A stretch of 43,950 bases of DNA, taken from contig JAFUJR010000019.1 in assembly GCA_017468085.1 (NCBI GenBank), positions 1-43,950 of the forward strand, read 5' to 3'. The stretch's first letter is position 1. Each line of letters opens with the position of its first letter. Source of the stretch: Clostridia bacterium. Lineage in GTDB: Bacteria; Bacillota; Clostridia; Christensenellales; Borkfalkiaceae. Under the pieces are notes generated by a model, which searched no databases, was not told the DNA's origin, and worked only from the letters and a program-made list of their open reading frames with translations. A program made the position numbers and the translations under genes. Below are positions 31,185-40,897 of the stretch, piece after piece.

Positions 31185-32351
31185 ATGCGAGATTTTGTAA
31201 ATAAAAAAGCAAAACTTATTCAACCGAGCGGTATCCGTAAATTTTTCGATATCGTATCGACGACGGAAGGCGCGATTTCCCTTGGCGTGGGCGAGCCTGA
31301 TTTCGTTACGCCGTGGAAAGTCCGTTCTGCTGCGATCACTTCCCTGCAACGCGGGTATACGCAATACACGGGCAACCGCGGTTTGCCCGCCTTGCGCGAA
31401 CTGATTTCCCGCTACTTAGACGAGCGGTTTAGTCTGCAATACGACCCCGCCCATATTTTGGTAACGATAGGCGGAAGCGAAGCCATCGACCTTGCCCTCC
31501 GCGCGTGTATCGAGCAAGGCGACGAGGTGCTTATTCCCGACCCTGCCTACGTGTCTTACTCCCCTCTCGTGGCTATGTCGGACGGTACGCCCGTGCACGT
31601 GGAGTGCCGTGAAGAGGACAATTTTGTTTTAAAGCCCGAATACCTCGAAAAGGCGATTACGCCGAACACGAAAGCGATTATTCTCACCTATCCCAACAAC
31701 CCGACGGGCGCGATTATGACCAAGGCGGAATTACAAGCGATTGCGGACGTCGTTATCCGCCACGATCTGCTTGTCATTTCCGACGAGATTTACGCGGAGT
31801 TGACCTATGGTCAAAAGCACGCGACGATAGCGGCATTGCCCGGCATGAAAGAGCGCACGGTGTACGTGAGCGGTTTTTCCAAGGCGTTTGCGATGACGGG
31901 TTGGAGAATGGGCTACGTTTGCGCGCCTGCGGAGATTGACGAGGCGATGTTCAAAATCCATCAATTTGGGATCATGTGCGCGCCGACGATGTCGCAATAC
32001 GCGGCGATAGAGGCGTTAAAGGACGGATTTTCCGACGGTTTTGCCACCGTTGCCGAGATGCGCGAATCGTACGACAAGCGGCGTAAGTTCGTTTTACATT
32101 CCTTGCAGGAAATCGGTTTGCAGTGTTTTGAGCCGCGCGGCGCGTTTTACGCCTTTCCGTCCGTCAAATCGACGGGTATGAACGCGGAAGCGTTTGCAAA
32201 CGGATTGCTTTCCGCACAGAAAGTGGCAGTCGTGCCCGGAAATGCGTTTGGGCAGTTTGGCGAAAACAACGTGCGTATCTCTTACGCGACGAGTATGACG
32301 GCGCTTTCGGAAGCGTTTGACAGAACGTCCGCCTTTTTATCCAAAAAATAA
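31185..32351 (+). CDS. Pyridoxal-phosphate aminotransferase (class I)
   Basis: The protein has 388 residues. The start MRDFVNKKAKLIQPSGIRKFFD matches clostridial aminotransferases of the aspartate/aromatic group. PLP signatures are present: LTYPNNPTGAIM (about 164-175), SDEIYAELTYG, and the Schiff-base Lys in SGFSKAFAMTGWRMGY. The C-terminus contains VRISYATS, with the substrate carboxylate-binding Arg. Substrate specificity is not clear. No ribosome binding site is visible before ATG at 31185. A diverged copy of the coding segment for KKAKLIQP lies 49 bases upstream in another frame. Confidence 0.93.
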   Translation: MRDFVNKKAKLIQPSGIRKFFDIVSTTEGAISLGVGEPDFVTPWKVRSAAITSLQRGYTQYTGNRGLPALRELISRYLDERFSLQYDPAHILVTIGGSEAIDLALRACIEQGDEVLIPDPAYVSYSPLVAMSDGTPVHVECREEDNFVLKPEYLEKAITPNTKAIILTYPNNPTGAIMTKAELQAIADVVIRHDLLVISDEIYAELTYGQKHATIAALPGMKERTVYVSGFSKAFAMTGWRMGYVCAPAEIDEAMFKIHQFGIMCAPTMSQYAAIEALKDGFSDGFATVAEMRESYDKRRKFVLHSLQEIGLQCFEPRGAFYAFPSVKSTGMNAEAFANGLLSAQKVAVVPGNAFGQFGENNVRISYATSMTALSEAFDRTSAFLSKK

Positions 32352-32453
32352 GGCGAAAAAGGGCGAGTGAAAAAACCCGTCAAAATCCGCCTAAAAATTG
32401 TGTAAAGAAAAGTGTAGAAAGCGTGAAATTCTTTCGAAAGGCTTTAAAACTGA

Positions 32454-32482
32454 TTGACAAACGCCTAAAAATAGGCTATAAT
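32454..32482 (+). promoter_or_regulatory. Near-perfect sigma-A promoter of greA
   Basis: TTGACA (32454-32459) and TATAAT (32477-32482) are 17 bases apart. The spacer contains the inverted repeat GCCTA/TAGGC. It predicts a leader of about 170 bases before greA. The spacer before it (32352-32453) holds nothing notable. Confidence 0.92.
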
Positions 32483-32489
32483 GAGGACA

Positions 32490-32588
32490 ATGAAAGAGAA
32501 ATGCCGTGGCTTTTGGAAAATAAAAAGTCACGGTTGTATTTTTAACGTTCCGCAGGTGGACGGTTTTTTTACGTGTAATTTTCGGTAA
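32490..32588 (+). CDS. Possible upstream ORF in the greA leader
   Basis: A 32-codon frame starts with ATG almost exactly at the predicted transcript start and begins MKEKCRGFWKIKSHG. It has no ribosome binding site and would be read leaderless, if at all. It spans the hairpin at 32502-32535. Chance is a real possibility, so I give low confidence. Confidence 0.25.
   Translation: MKEKCRGFWKIKSHGCIFNVPQVDGFFTCNFR
32502..32547 (+). terminator. Terminator-like hairpin in the greA leader
   Basis: CCGTGGCTTTT pairs with AAAAGTCACGG (one G-U), followed by TTGTATTTTTAA. It lies about 15 bases after the predicted transcript start and 115 before greA. It could attenuate greA and release a short RNA. 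Confidence 0.6.
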
Positions 32589-32660
32589 ATTGGGTTCGTT
32601 CCGAGAGGGAAAAGTGAAAAAATCAAGCCAAAATATAACGCGCGGAACAGGAGGAGTTTT

Positions 32661-33131
32661 ATGTCGGAACAACAGTTTGAAATGACCCAAAAAGGCTACG
32701 ATGAAGCCGTTGAACGTTTGAAATATTTGCAGACGGTTAAACGTCAAGAAATCGTTGAGCGTATTTCCGAGGCGAGAAGCCACGGCGATTTGTCTGAAAA
32801 TGCGGAATACGACGCGGCGCGCAACGAACAAGCGGCAAACGAGGGCGAAATCGCAGAGCTTGAATATAAAATCAAAAACGCGGTTATCGTAACCATCAGC
32901 AACGATACCTCTTACGTACACATCGGCTCGCACGTTACCGTATACGACGAGGATTTGGACGAAGAAGAAACGTATGAAATTACCGGTTCGATGGAAGCAG
33001 ACCCTATGGCGAACAAAATTTCCAACGAATCCCCCGTCGGCAAAGCGCTTTTGAAACACAAAGCAGGCGAAACGGTAAAGGTTGCAGCGCCCGACGGCGA
33101 ATACAAATTGCTTATTAAGAAAATTTTCTGA
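32661..33131 (+). CDS. greA: Transcription elongation factor GreA
   Basis: GreA rescues backtracked RNA polymerase by stimulating transcript cleavage. The protein has 156 residues. The N-terminal coiled coil (about 1-75) carries the acidic tip signature GDLSENAEYDAAR, with Asp and Glu residues needed for cleavage. The FKBP-like C-terminal domain ends with SPVGKALLKHKAGETVKV. AGGAGGAG lies upstream. It is followed by lysS after 17 bases, the same greA-lysS order known in many Firmicutes, so they form an operon from the strong promoter at 32454. Confidence 0.96.
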   Translation: MSEQQFEMTQKGYDEAVERLKYLQTVKRQEIVERISEARSHGDLSENAEYDAARNEQAANEGEIAELEYKIKNAVIVTISNDTSYVHIGSHVTVYDEDLDEEETYEITGSMEADPMANKISNESPVGKALLKHKAGETVKVAAPDGEYKLLIKKIF

Positions 33132-33148
33132 TAAACTGAGGTCTACAA

Positions 33149-34660
33149 ATGCAAGAAAACAAGAATAACGCGCCCGTGAACGGCGCGACGGAAGAAGAAC
33201 AGCTCATCGAGCAGGCGCGTATCCGCCGTGAAAAGCTCGCAAAGCTCGTTTCCGAGGGTAAAAACCCCTATGAACAAGTAAAATACCCCGTGAACGCGGA
33301 TTCCGCAACCGTCAAGGAAAACTTTGAGGCGTACGAGGGTAAAGAGGTTGTGATGGCTGGGCGTATGATGTCCCGCCGTGTTATGGGTAAGGCGTCCTTC
33401 TCCCACATCGCGGACAGAAGCGGCTCTATCCAAATTTACGTAACCCGTCAAGATATCGGCGAAGAAAATTATATGTCCTACAAAAAGGACTACGATATCG
33501 GCGATATTTTCGGCTTTAAGGGATTTGTATTTAAAACGCAGACGGGCGAGGTTTCCGTACACGTGCAAGAGCTGACCCTTTTGACGAAATCTCTGCTTCC
33601 CCTGCCCGAAAAATACAACGGCTTGCAGGATAAGGATATGAAATACCGCTTGCGCCACCTTGACCTTATCATGAACAAGGACGTGCGCGACACCTTCCGT
33701 AAGCGTTCGCTTATTTTGAAGGAGATCCGCAATTTCTTGGATAATCGCGGATATTTGGAGGTGGACACTCCCACCTTGTTGCCTTTGGAGATCGGTGCGG
33801 ACGCCCGTCCCTTCAAAACTCACCACAATGCGCTGGATTTGGATATGTATATGCGCGTGGAAACGGAGCTTTGCTTAAAGCGCCTTATCGTCGGCGGTAT
33901 GGACAAAGTATACGAGGTGGGCAGAATTTTCCGTAACGAAGGTATGGACGCGTACCATAACCCCGAATTCACGACCATCGAAATGTACGAAGCGTACAGC
34001 GACTATATCGCGATGATGGATATGATTGAGGAAATGTACAAGACGGTTACCCTCAAGGTTTGCGGCACGCTGGACATTACCTACCAAGGCACGGAAATCC
34101 ATATGGGCAATTGGACGAGATTGACCATGGCGGAGGCTGTGAAAAAATACGCGGGCGTGGATTATAACGATTGGGCAACGGACGAGGACGCAAGGGCGGC
34201 GGCAAAGGCGCTCGGCGTAGAGCTTGAACACGAAAACGCAACCAAGGGCTGGGTGCTTATCGAGCTTTTCGACGCGTTCGTAGAAGATAAACTTATCCAA
34301 CCCACCGTAATTTACGATTATCCCGTAGAAAACTCCCCCTTGGCAAAGCGCAAGCCTTCCAACCCCGCGTTTACCGAACGCTTTGAGTACTTCATTTGCG
34401 GACACGAATACGGTAACGCGTTTTCGGAGCTTAACGACCCCATCGATCAAAAACAGCGTATGACCAAGCAAATTGAAGCAAAGCGCGCAAAGGGCAACAA
34501 CGAAGCGCAGGTGGACGAAGATTTTATCAACGCGCTTGAATACGGTATGCCTCCCACAGGCGGTTTGGGTATGGGTCTTGACCGTTTCGTAATGCTGCTT
34601 ACCGACAGCTCTACGATCCGCGACGTTATCCTCTTCCCGACGATGAAGCCGAAAAAATAA
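33149..34660 (+). CDS. lysS: Lysyl-tRNA synthetase (class II)
   Basis: The enzyme charges tRNA-Lys with lysine. The protein has 503 residues, typical for the class II form. The N-terminal OB-fold anticodon domain covers about 55-160. Class II motif 2 is [15 protein letters not shown] (about 258-272), and motif 3 is [13 protein letters not shown] (about 471-483). A hydrophilic N-terminal extension precedes the core. It lies 17 bases after greA. Confidence 0.97.
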   Translation: MQENKNNAPVNGATEEEQLIEQARIRREKLAKLVSEGKNPYEQVKYPVNADSATVKENFEAYEGKEVVMAGRMMSRRVMGKASFSHIADRSGSIQIYVTRQDIGEENYMSYKKDYDIGDIFGFKGFVFKTQTGEVSVHVQELTLLTKSLLPLPEKYNGLQDKDMKYRLRHLDLIMNKDVRDTFRKRSLILKEIRNFLDNRGYLEVDTPTLLPLEIGADARPFKTHHNALDLDMYMRVETELCLKRLIVGGMDKVYEVGRIFRNEGMDAYHNPEFTTIEMYEAYSDYIAMMDMIEEMYKTVTLKVCGTLDITYQGTEIHMGNWTRLTMAEAVKKYAGVDYNDWATDEDARAAAKALGVELEHENATKGWVLIELFDAFVEDKLIQPTVIYDYPVENSPLAKRKPSNPAFTERFEYFICGHEYGNAFSELNDPIDQKQRMTKQIEAKRAKGNNEAQVDEDFINALEYGMPPTGGLGMGLDRFVMLLTDSSTIRDVILFPTMKPKK

Positions 34661-34707
34661 GAAAAAACACCGTGCATAATTATACAAGTTATGCGGTGAA
34701 AATTCAA

Positions 34708-34729
34708 CTTCAATAAATACCTGCCCCTA
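34708..34729 (-). repeat. Dispersed motif copy after lysS
   Basis: On the minus strand: TAGGGGCAGGTATTTATTGA. It retains GGGGCAGGTA and TTGAAG and lies between lysS and the next gene. Confidence 0.55.
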
Positions 34730-34787
34730 TCGTTTGGGTATAATTTATTCATTTATACTAAAAACATACGGCGCAACGGAGAAAACG

Positions 34788-35864
34788 ATGGATGCGAAAA
34801 TCACAAAACAAAGATTGAGCAGAATGCTCTCGTACGATTGGGTTAAAATTATCGGCGTGATCGTGGCGATTTGTATCGTGTGGTCGCTCGTGTTTACGAT
34901 GACGGCAACGCAGATTACGCCCACGCAAAAATTTTACGTGTACAGCTACGTGGGCAACAACGGCTTTTCGACGAAATTTACCGATTTGTATCAAAAGACG
35001 CACGAAAACGAATTTTCGTATGAAATCCTTGAACTTGGACGAGAGGAGCTTGGCAACGAAGTAAACACCATCTTGGAAGCGCGCTTTGCCGTTGGCGAGG
35101 GCGACTTGATGTTTATCGCAAACGCGCCCAATAAAAAGGACAGCTATACGGTTGGCGAGGGCGAGGAAGCGGAAACCCGTTATTACAACTACACCGAAAC
35201 CTTTGCGCGTGGACGCGTTCGTTTCTTATACACCTTAGAGGGCGAAAACAGTTATTTCACGCAAATCGAAGCCTACCTTTCCAAATATTTCTTTGACGAT
35301 AGCGGAAAAGCGGATTGGGAAAACGGCGCGTTGGACGAGGAAAAAGCGAAAGCGGATTTCCGTACGCGCGTTAAAAAAGATAAGCGTTTTAAGACGGAAG
35401 CGCAGCTTGTCGTGGGCGAAGAGGCAGATATCAAGCGTTTAAACCGTTATCGCGACGCGTTAAAAGAGTTTTACGATTATTACGATCAAGCGCTTGTGCG
35501 TTTTGAAACCGTAACCGTTACCGATTACGACGGTACGGAAAGGGAGTATACCTGCTATTTGAATTTAAACCCCTCGACGGTAGTGTTGGATGAAAATGGG
35601 GAAAAAACGTGGAGCGACGAAGGCAATCTTTCGTACAGCGAAACCGTTCCCAACGACGGTTTGACGAAATATCTTTCTTACAACGAGGAGCTTGAACAAA
35701 AAGACGGCGGCACAAAGCTGAACACAACCTCGAAAAATATGTGCGTAGGCTTTTTGACGATGGACAGCTTAGAGAAAAAATACCGTGTGGAAGAAGGTTT
35801 CCAAACGGAGGGCTTGTTGCTTGTCAACGCATTGATCAGAGCGGCGCACGGCATTGAAAAATAA
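34788..35864 (+). CDS. Membrane-anchored protein, function unknown
   Basis: The protein has 358 residues. A single membrane segment (about 19-41; IIGVIVAICIVWSLVFTMTA) follows a short basic N-terminus, so the rest is probably extracytoplasmic. That part is acidic, rich in Glu, Tyr and Thr, with no cysteine-based or catalytic signature I recognise. Residues 46-56 (KFYVYSYVGNN) begin the soluble domain. It shows no lipobox. The start at 34788 has ACGGAGAAAA upstream. TATAAT lies at 34739-34744, without a convincing -35. It stands between lysS and the decarboxylase. Confidence 0.72.
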   Translation: MDAKITKQRLSRMLSYDWVKIIGVIVAICIVWSLVFTMTATQITPTQKFYVYSYVGNNGFSTKFTDLYQKTHENEFSYEILELGREELGNEVNTILEARFAVGEGDLMFIANAPNKKDSYTVGEGEEAETRYYNYTETFARGRVRFLYTLEGENSYFTQIEAYLSKYFFDDSGKADWENGALDEEKAKADFRTRVKKDKRFKTEAQLVVGEEADIKRLNRYRDALKEFYDYYDQALVRFETVTVTDYDGTEREYTCYLNLNPSTVVLDENGEKTWSDEGNLSYSETVPNDGLTKYLSYNEELEQKDGGTKLNTTSKNMCVGFLTMDSLEKKYRVEEGFQTEGLLLVNALIRAAHGIEK

Positions 35865-35871
35865 ACGAAAG

Positions 35872-35891
35872 AGGAACGGCGAAAACCGTTC
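35872..35891 (+). terminator. Hairpin after the 34788 gene
   Basis: GGAACGG and CCGTTCC pair around CGAAAA. A T-rich stretch follows, but no clean run, so it may be a weak terminator or a processing site. Confidence 0.5.
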
Positions 35892-35914
35892 CTTATATTC
35901 TAAAAGGAGGGTGT

Positions 35915-37216
35915 ATGCGTGCTGTTTTTAAAGACGAAGAGGTGTTGAAGAATTGTAAAATCGCGCAGATGTTGCAAAATCAGCCCCCTCACCTTTCCTT
36001 TCACACCCCCGGACATAAAACCGCCGGTTGGGATATAACGGAACTTGACTATTCCGACAATCTTGCCTCCCCGACGGGCTGTATCGCCGAGGCGGAAAAA
36101 GATATTGCGGATATACTCGGCGCGTGCAAGAGTTTTATTTTAACGGACGGAAGTACCGCGGGCGTTTTGTCTATGCTCTATGCGGCAAAAAACATGGGCG
36201 CAAAGCGGGTCTTGACCTCGGAAAGCGCACATAAAAGCGTGTTTAACGGTTGCGCGGCGCTTGAATTAGAACTTCTTCTCTACCCTGCAAAAATAAGCAA
36301 AAAAATACCGTTACCCCATACCATGTACGAGTTGAAATGCGGATACCCCTCTCTTTTAGAGGTTGCGGACGCCCTGCTTTTTACCTCCCCCGACTATTAC
36401 GGGAACGTGGCGGACTTAGCGGAAATCCGCAAGTATTGCGAACAAACGAAAAAAATGCTGCTTATCGACGGCGCGCACGGCGGACACTTGCATTTGGATA
36501 AAGAAATTTACGCGGGCGCGTATGCGGATATGTGGGTGGACGGCGTACATAAAAGTTTGCCTGCGCTTACGCAAGGCGCGGTGGTTTCGGCAAGGACGGA
36601 GAAATTTGCCGAGGCGCTTCAAAAGGGAGTGAATATTTTCCGCACCACAAGCCCTTCTTATCCGATTATGGCGTCGGTGGAATACGCGGTGAAATATCCC
36701 CGTAATTTCGAGCTTGAAAAACGGGCGAAGGACTTTGCAAAGTCCCCCCGCGTTTATGCAAACGAAGATTGGACAAAGCTTTGCGCTCTGTTTGGCGAAA
36801 ACGCCTTTGCGGTGGAAAAAATTTTGCAAAGCGAAGGGATTTACGCGGAGTTTTGCGACGGAAACGCGCTCTGTTTCTATCTCTCGCCTGCCACCGAGCT
36901 TGCCGATTTTGAGCGATTAAAAAACAGACTGGAAAGGCTTTTTGAGCAATTCCCGTTTACAACGGACGGCAAAAAGGAAAGCACGGAAGAAAGTCGCGTG
37001 GAAATCGTGGACGGCGCGACGGAATGGCTGTCGCTTGACGAGGCGGTGGGAATGGTGAGCGCAGAGTTCTGCGGTTTATTTCCGCCCTGCACCCCGCTTA
37101 TTTCCCGCGGGGAAATCATTACGGGCGAAAAAATATCCCTTTTAAAGAGGGCAACGCACACTTTTGGATTAAAAAATGAAAAAATCGCCGTATGGAAAGG
37201 GGCGAAAAAGGAATAA
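35915..37216 (+). CDS. Orn/Lys/Arg decarboxylase-family protein (YaaO-like)
   Basis: The protein has 433 residues of the PLP fold-type I decarboxylase group. SFHTPGHKTAG is near the start (about 29-39). LIDGAHGGHLHLD is at about 186-198, and the PLP Lys lies in WVDGVHKSLPALTQGA. The C-terminal domain ends with GEKISLLKRAT. AAAGGAGGG precedes the start. The order decarboxylase-tmk matches yaaO-tmk in Bacillus. The true substrate (arginine, lysine or other) cannot be inferred. A dispersed-motif copy lies in the coding region at 36320-36337. Confidence 0.88.
   Translation: MRAVFKDEEVLKNCKIAQMLQNQPPHLSFHTPGHKTAGWDITELDYSDNLASPTGCIAEAEKDIADILGACKSFILTDGSTAGVLSMLYAAKNMGAKRVLTSESAHKSVFNGCAALELELLLYPAKISKKIPLPHTMYELKCGYPSLLEVADALLFTSPDYYGNVADLAEIRKYCEQTKKMLLIDGAHGGHLHLDKEIYAGAYADMWVDGVHKSLPALTQGAVVSARTEKFAEALQKGVNIFRTTSPSYPIMASVEYAVKYPRNFELEKRAKDFAKSPRVYANEDWTKLCALFGENAFAVEKILQSEGIYAEFCDGNALCFYLSPATELADFERLKNRLERLFEQFPFTTDGKKESTEESRVEIVDGATEWLSLDEAVGMVSAEFCGLFPPCTPLISRGEIITGEKISLLKRATHTFGLKNEKIAVWKGAKKE
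36320..36337 (+). repeat. Dispersed motif copy inside the decarboxylase gene
   Basis: ACCATGTACGAGTTGAAA is read in frame as TMYELK. It differs from the engB-start copy at one base. Confidence 0.5.
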
Positions 37217-37221
37217 ACTAT

Positions 37222-37851
37222 ATGGAAAAGACGGGTAAATTTATCACTTTTGAGGGCTGCGACGGTTGCGGCAAGAGCACGCAATTAAAAATGCTCAGCA
37301 ATTATTTGACGAGCGAAAACGTCGCGCACGTTTTCACGCGTGAGCCGGGCGGCGGCAAGATTTCCGAGGCGATCCGCGAAATTTTGCTCAGCGGTAAAAA
37401 TATGGAGATGACGGACGAGTGCGAGGCGCTTTTGTACGCCGCTTCGCGCGTGCAGCATCTCCGCGACAGAGTCGACCCCGCGCTTAAAGAGGGAAAACTC
37501 GTTATCTGCGACAGATACGTGGATTCTTCCTTGGCGTACCAGGGCTACGGCAGAGGCTTAGGCGTGGAATTTATTGGTAAAATCAACGCTTACGCCTTGG
37601 AAAACTACCTGCCCGACGTAACGATTTTTATCGACCTTAGCCCCGAGGCGGCGTTCAAGCGCAAGCACGGCGCAGACCAAAACGACAGATTAGAATTGGC
37701 GGGCATGGAATTCCATAACCGCGTTTACGAAGGGTTTAAGGCGCTCGCGAAAGAAAATCCTGACCGTTTCGTTTGTATCAACGGTGAACAGACCCCCGAC
37801 GAAATTTTTGCGCAAGTCCTTTCCGCGCTCAAAGAAAAAGGCTGTTTATAA
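37222..37851 (+). CDS. tmk: Thymidylate kinase
   Basis: This enzyme phosphorylates dTMP to dTDP. The protein has 209 residues. The P-loop is FEGCDGCGKSTQLKML, with cysteines at two usually variable positions. DRYVDSSLAYQGYGRGLG is the DR(Y/H) and substrate-binding region. The LID region follows (GADQNDRLE). The frame opens upstream inside the decarboxylase gene; ATG at 37222, five bases past its stop, fits the family start. No strong ribosome binding site is seen except AAAAAGGA before that stop, so translation may be coupled. Confidence 0.96.
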   Translation: MEKTGKFITFEGCDGCGKSTQLKMLSNYLTSENVAHVFTREPGGGKISEAIREILLSGKNMEMTDECEALLYAASRVQHLRDRVDPALKEGKLVICDRYVDSSLAYQGYGRGLGVEFIGKINAYALENYLPDVTIFIDLSPEAAFKRKHGADQNDRLELAGMEFHNRVYEGFKALAKENPDRFVCINGEQTPDEIFAQVLSALKEKGCL

Positions 37852-37869
37852 GGAGCGGAAGAATAGACT

Positions 37870-38508
37870 ATGCAGGTTTGGGAAATTCTGCTTTTGGCGC
37901 TTGCCGTGTCGATGGACGCGTGCGCCGTGGCGATGACGGACGGAATGTGCGAAGCGAAAATGCCGTTAAAGCGGGCGTTGCTCGTCGGCGTGTTTTTCGG
38001 CGCGTTTCAGATGTTGATGCCTATCATCGGATACTTTGTCGCCGCGCTCGTCGCCAACGTATTTTTACAAACGTTTGAAAAAATTTCCGCATGGGTGTCC
38101 TTTGCTTTGCTCGCTTTCTTGGGTGGTAAAATGTTGATAGAAAGCATTGTTGAAATCGTCAAAGCCAAACGTGAAAAAGAGCAAACGGAGGGGGCAGGTA
38201 CGTGTCCAATTGAAAAAGATAAGAAAAAACCTTGGGTTTTACAACTGACCTTACAAGCGGTGGCGACCTCTATCGACGCCTTGGCGGTAGGCGTTACGTT
38301 GAAGATGGCGGCGCTTAGCGAAATCGGGCTTGCGATGGGCGTTTGGGGTTCGACGGCGGTGATCGGCGCGGTAACCTGCGGACTGTCTATTGCGGCGGTG
38401 TTTATCGGTAAAAAGGTGGGCAATAAGCTGGCGGATAAGGCGGGTTTGCTCGGAGGAGCGGTTCTGCTCGCTATCGGTATCAAGATCCTGATAGAAGGGT
38501 TAATTTAA
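37870..38508 (+). CDS. mntP: MntP/YtaF-like manganese efflux pump
   Basis: The protein has 212 residues and six membrane segments in two related halves. The repeated motif AVSMDACAVAMTDG (about 13-26) and ATSIDALAVGVTLK (about 136-149) contains the Asp residues typical of the MntP family of Mn(II) exporters. A hydrophilic cytoplasmic loop at about 97-123 separates the halves and contains a dispersed-motif copy read as EGAGTCPI. AAGGAGCGGAAG lies upstream. It follows tmk by 18 bases, probably in the same transcript. No Mn riboswitch is seen. Confidence 0.9.
   Translation: MQVWEILLLALAVSMDACAVAMTDGMCEAKMPLKRALLVGVFFGAFQMLMPIIGYFVAALVANVFLQTFEKISAWVSFALLAFLGGKMLIESIVEIVKAKREKEQTEGAGTCPIEKDKKKPWVLQLTLQAVATSIDALAVGVTLKMAALSEIGLAMGVWGSTAVIGAVTCGLSIAAVFIGKKVGNKLADKAGLLGGAVLLAIGIKILIEGLI
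38190..38217 (+). repeat. Dispersed motif copy inside mntP
   Basis: GGGGGCAGGTACGTGTCCAA followed by TTGAAAAA lies in the variable cytoplasmic loop of MntP. Confidence 0.6.
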
Positions 38509-38764
38509 CAAAAAAAGTAAAAATCGGCGTGCAAATCGGACAAAATCCGCGCCGTTTTGTGTATAAACGGTGAACGTTTGCTAAATGTTTGAAATATTCG
38601 GGCGGAAACGCTTGAAAAAGCGGCTTTGATATGATAAAATAAAGCAACGAAACGCGCATACGCAGAAAAAGCATAGCTTTTTTGTTTAAAACGAACGCGG
38701 CGCGTTTATAAATTTGGTAAACAATGTAAATAATTCGCTTGACAGTAAGCGAAAGGAGTTTATT

Positions 38765-40828
38765 TTGAGAAAAAAGACAAAAGCATTTTGGTGGATATTA
38801 TTGGCGGTGGTTCTGCTCGTCGTGGGCGGGATTATCGTTTTTAATATCATAAACAAGGGTACGTCGTTGAATTTCACGCAGATACAATCCCTTATCGAAA
38901 CGGGCAAATACAACGATAAGCAAACGGAGCCTATCGTCATCAAGGAAATTATTTGGGACGCTTATCAGTGGACTGCCGTTTCTGTAAACGGTGAAAAATT
39001 CTATACTATCGGCCCGAGCATGTATACGGCGAGCAAAGACGTATTCGATATGGTAAGAGCGTGGGAGGCGAGCGGTATTTCCGTTTCCTATACCGACCCC
39101 AACGCGGGCAGTATTTGGTCGAGTCTCCTTCCCTTCTTGGGTATTTTGCTTGTAGGTTTCCTGTTCTTTATGTTGATGCGCAGCGCAACGAGCGCAGGTA
39201 ACCCTACGATGAGTATGGACAGATCGAGAACGCGCGCGCAAAGCAACGTGCAGGTTCGTTTTTCCGACGTTGCGGGCGCAGAGGAAGAAAAAGAGGAATT
39301 GCAGGAAATCGTGGAATTCCTTAAATCCCCTAAAAAGTTTTCAAACTTGGGTGCAAGAATCCCTGCCGGCGTGCTTTTGGTAGGCCCTCCGGGTACGGGT
39401 AAAACCTTGTTTGCCAAAGCGGTTGCGGGCGAGGCGGGCGTGCCCTTCTTCTCCGTTTCCGGTTCGGATTTCGTGGAAATGTACGTCGGTGTGGGCGCGA
39501 AGCGTGTGCGCGAATTGTTCGATATGGCAAAACGCAGTCAGCCCTGTATTATCTTCATCGACGAAATCGACGCAGTGGGCAGGCGCAGAGGCGCGGGTCT
39601 TGGCGGCGGCCACGACGAACGTGAACAGACCCTCAACCAAATCCTCGTACAGATGGACGGCTTTGAAAGCAACGACGGTATCATCATTATGGCGGCAACC
39701 AACCGCGCGGATATCCTCGACCCTGCTTTGCTCCGTCCTGGTCGTTTCGATAGACAAATCACCGTCAACCTGCCCGACGTAAAAGGCAGAGAGCAAATTT
39801 TGAAGGTACACGCAAGAAATAAGCCGATGGCGAAAGACGTCAACTTCAAGACGGTTGCGCGTATCACCGCAGGTTTCTCGGGCGCAGAGCTTGCAAACCT
39901 TCTCAACGAAGCGGCGATCCTTGCGGCGCGTAAGGGCAAAAAGGCGATTGGCAATTTGGAGCTTTACGACGGCATCAACAAGGTGTTGATGGGTCCTCAA
40001 AAGAAAAGCCGCGTCGTAACCGAATCCGACAAGCGTTGTACGGCGTACCACGAGGCGGGACATGCGGTTTTGGCTTGCCTTTGCAAGCATTGCGACCCTG
40101 TCCACGAGGTTTCGATTATTCCTCGCGGGCATGCGGCGGGTTATACGATGACAAGACCGGACACGGACGACAACGACGTTTCGTACAACAAGCTCGTAGA
40201 CAATATCTGTATGTCGCTTGGCGGCAGAGTTGCGGAAGAACTCGTTATTCAAGACGTAACGACGGGTGCGAGCGCCGATCTTCGACACGTATCCGACCTT
40301 GCGCGCCGTATGGTTACGCAGTGGGGTATGAGCGATAAGCTCGGTTTGGTGGCGTATGATTCCGATCAGCCCGTATTTATGGGTATGGAATACGGACAGC
40401 AGAGCCGCGGCGGCTACTCGCAGGAAACGGCGGCAGCAATCGACGAGGAGATCCGTCGTTTGATTACCGAAGCGCACGAGCGCGCAACCAAGCTGTTGAA
40501 GGAAAACCGTTCTATTCTCGATAATATGTCCCGCGTGCTGGTAGAAAAGGAAACCATCTATACGGAAGAAGTGAAGATGCTTATGAACGGCGCGACGGCG
40601 GCGGAAGTCATCGCGGATATGGAAAAACGCGAGGGCGAGCACGACGCAAATCCTTTCGGTAGAGCAAGCCAAACGCCGACGGCGAAAACTGAACGGACGG
40701 AAACGGAAAGCGAATCCGCACCCGTTGCCGAGACGACGGAAAACGTAGAAGCGCCAACGGAAGAAGCGCTTGAAACGACGGAAACGCCTACGGAAGAAAA
40801 ACAAGCGGAAAATACAGACGAAGAATAA
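38765..40828 (+). CDS. ftsH: ATP-dependent zinc metalloprotease FtsH
   Basis: FtsH extracts and degrades membrane and cytosolic proteins. The protein has 687 residues. One membrane segment is at about 8-29, then an extracytoplasmic loop, then another near 118-139. The AAA+ module has Walker A GPPGTGKT (about 214-221) and Walker [16 protein letters not shown]. The zinc motif is HEAGHAVLA (about 433-441). A long acidic, Thr/Glu-rich tail follows (after about 620). The start is TTG at 38765 with GAAAGGAG upstream; an in-frame ATG at 38714 has no site. It is separated from mntP by 256 bases. Confidence 0.96.
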   Translation: MRKKTKAFWWILLAVVLLVVGGIIVFNIINKGTSLNFTQIQSLIETGKYNDKQTEPIVIKEIIWDAYQWTAVSVNGEKFYTIGPSMYTASKDVFDMVRAWEASGISVSYTDPNAGSIWSSLLPFLGILLVGFLFFMLMRSATSAGNPTMSMDRSRTRAQSNVQVRFSDVAGAEEEKEELQEIVEFLKSPKKFSNLGARIPAGVLLVGPPGTGKTLFAKAVAGEAGVPFFSVSGSDFVEMYVGVGAKRVRELFDMAKRSQPCIIFIDEIDAVGRRRGAGLGGGHDEREQTLNQILVQMDGFESNDGIIIMAATNRADILDPALLRPGRFDRQITVNLPDVKGREQILKVHARNKPMAKDVNFKTVARITAGFSGAELANLLNEAAILAARKGKKAIGNLELYDGINKVLMGPQKKSRVVTESDKRCTAYHEAGHAVLACLCKHCDPVHEVSIIPRGHAAGYTMTRPDTDDNDVSYNKLVDNICMSLGGRVAEELVIQDVTTGASADLRHVSDLARRMVTQWGMSDKLGLVAYDSDQPVFMGMEYGQQSRGGYSQETAAAIDEEIRRLITEAHERATKLLKENRSILDNMSRVLVEKETIYTEEVKMLMNGATAAEVIADMEKREGEHDANPFGRASQTPTAKTERTETESESAPVAETTENVEAPTEEALETTETPTEEKQAENTDEE

Positions 40829-40832
40829 AATA

Positions 40833-40866
40833 AAACGGAGCTGACCGATAAGGTTGCTCCGTTTTT
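40833..40866 (+). terminator. Terminator after ftsH
   Basis: AACGGAGC and GCTCCGTT pair with a loop of about 14 bases, followed by T residues. It lies five bases past the ftsH stop. Confidence 0.82.
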
Positions 40867-40897
40867 CACAAAAAACCGTTAAAAATAAAAAATGCGA

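Noticed and set aside
31004-31204. 66-codon plus-strand frame before the aminotransferase
   Set aside because: It has no ribosome binding site, its composition is unlike neighbouring genes, and its end overlaps the aminotransferase start in another frame.
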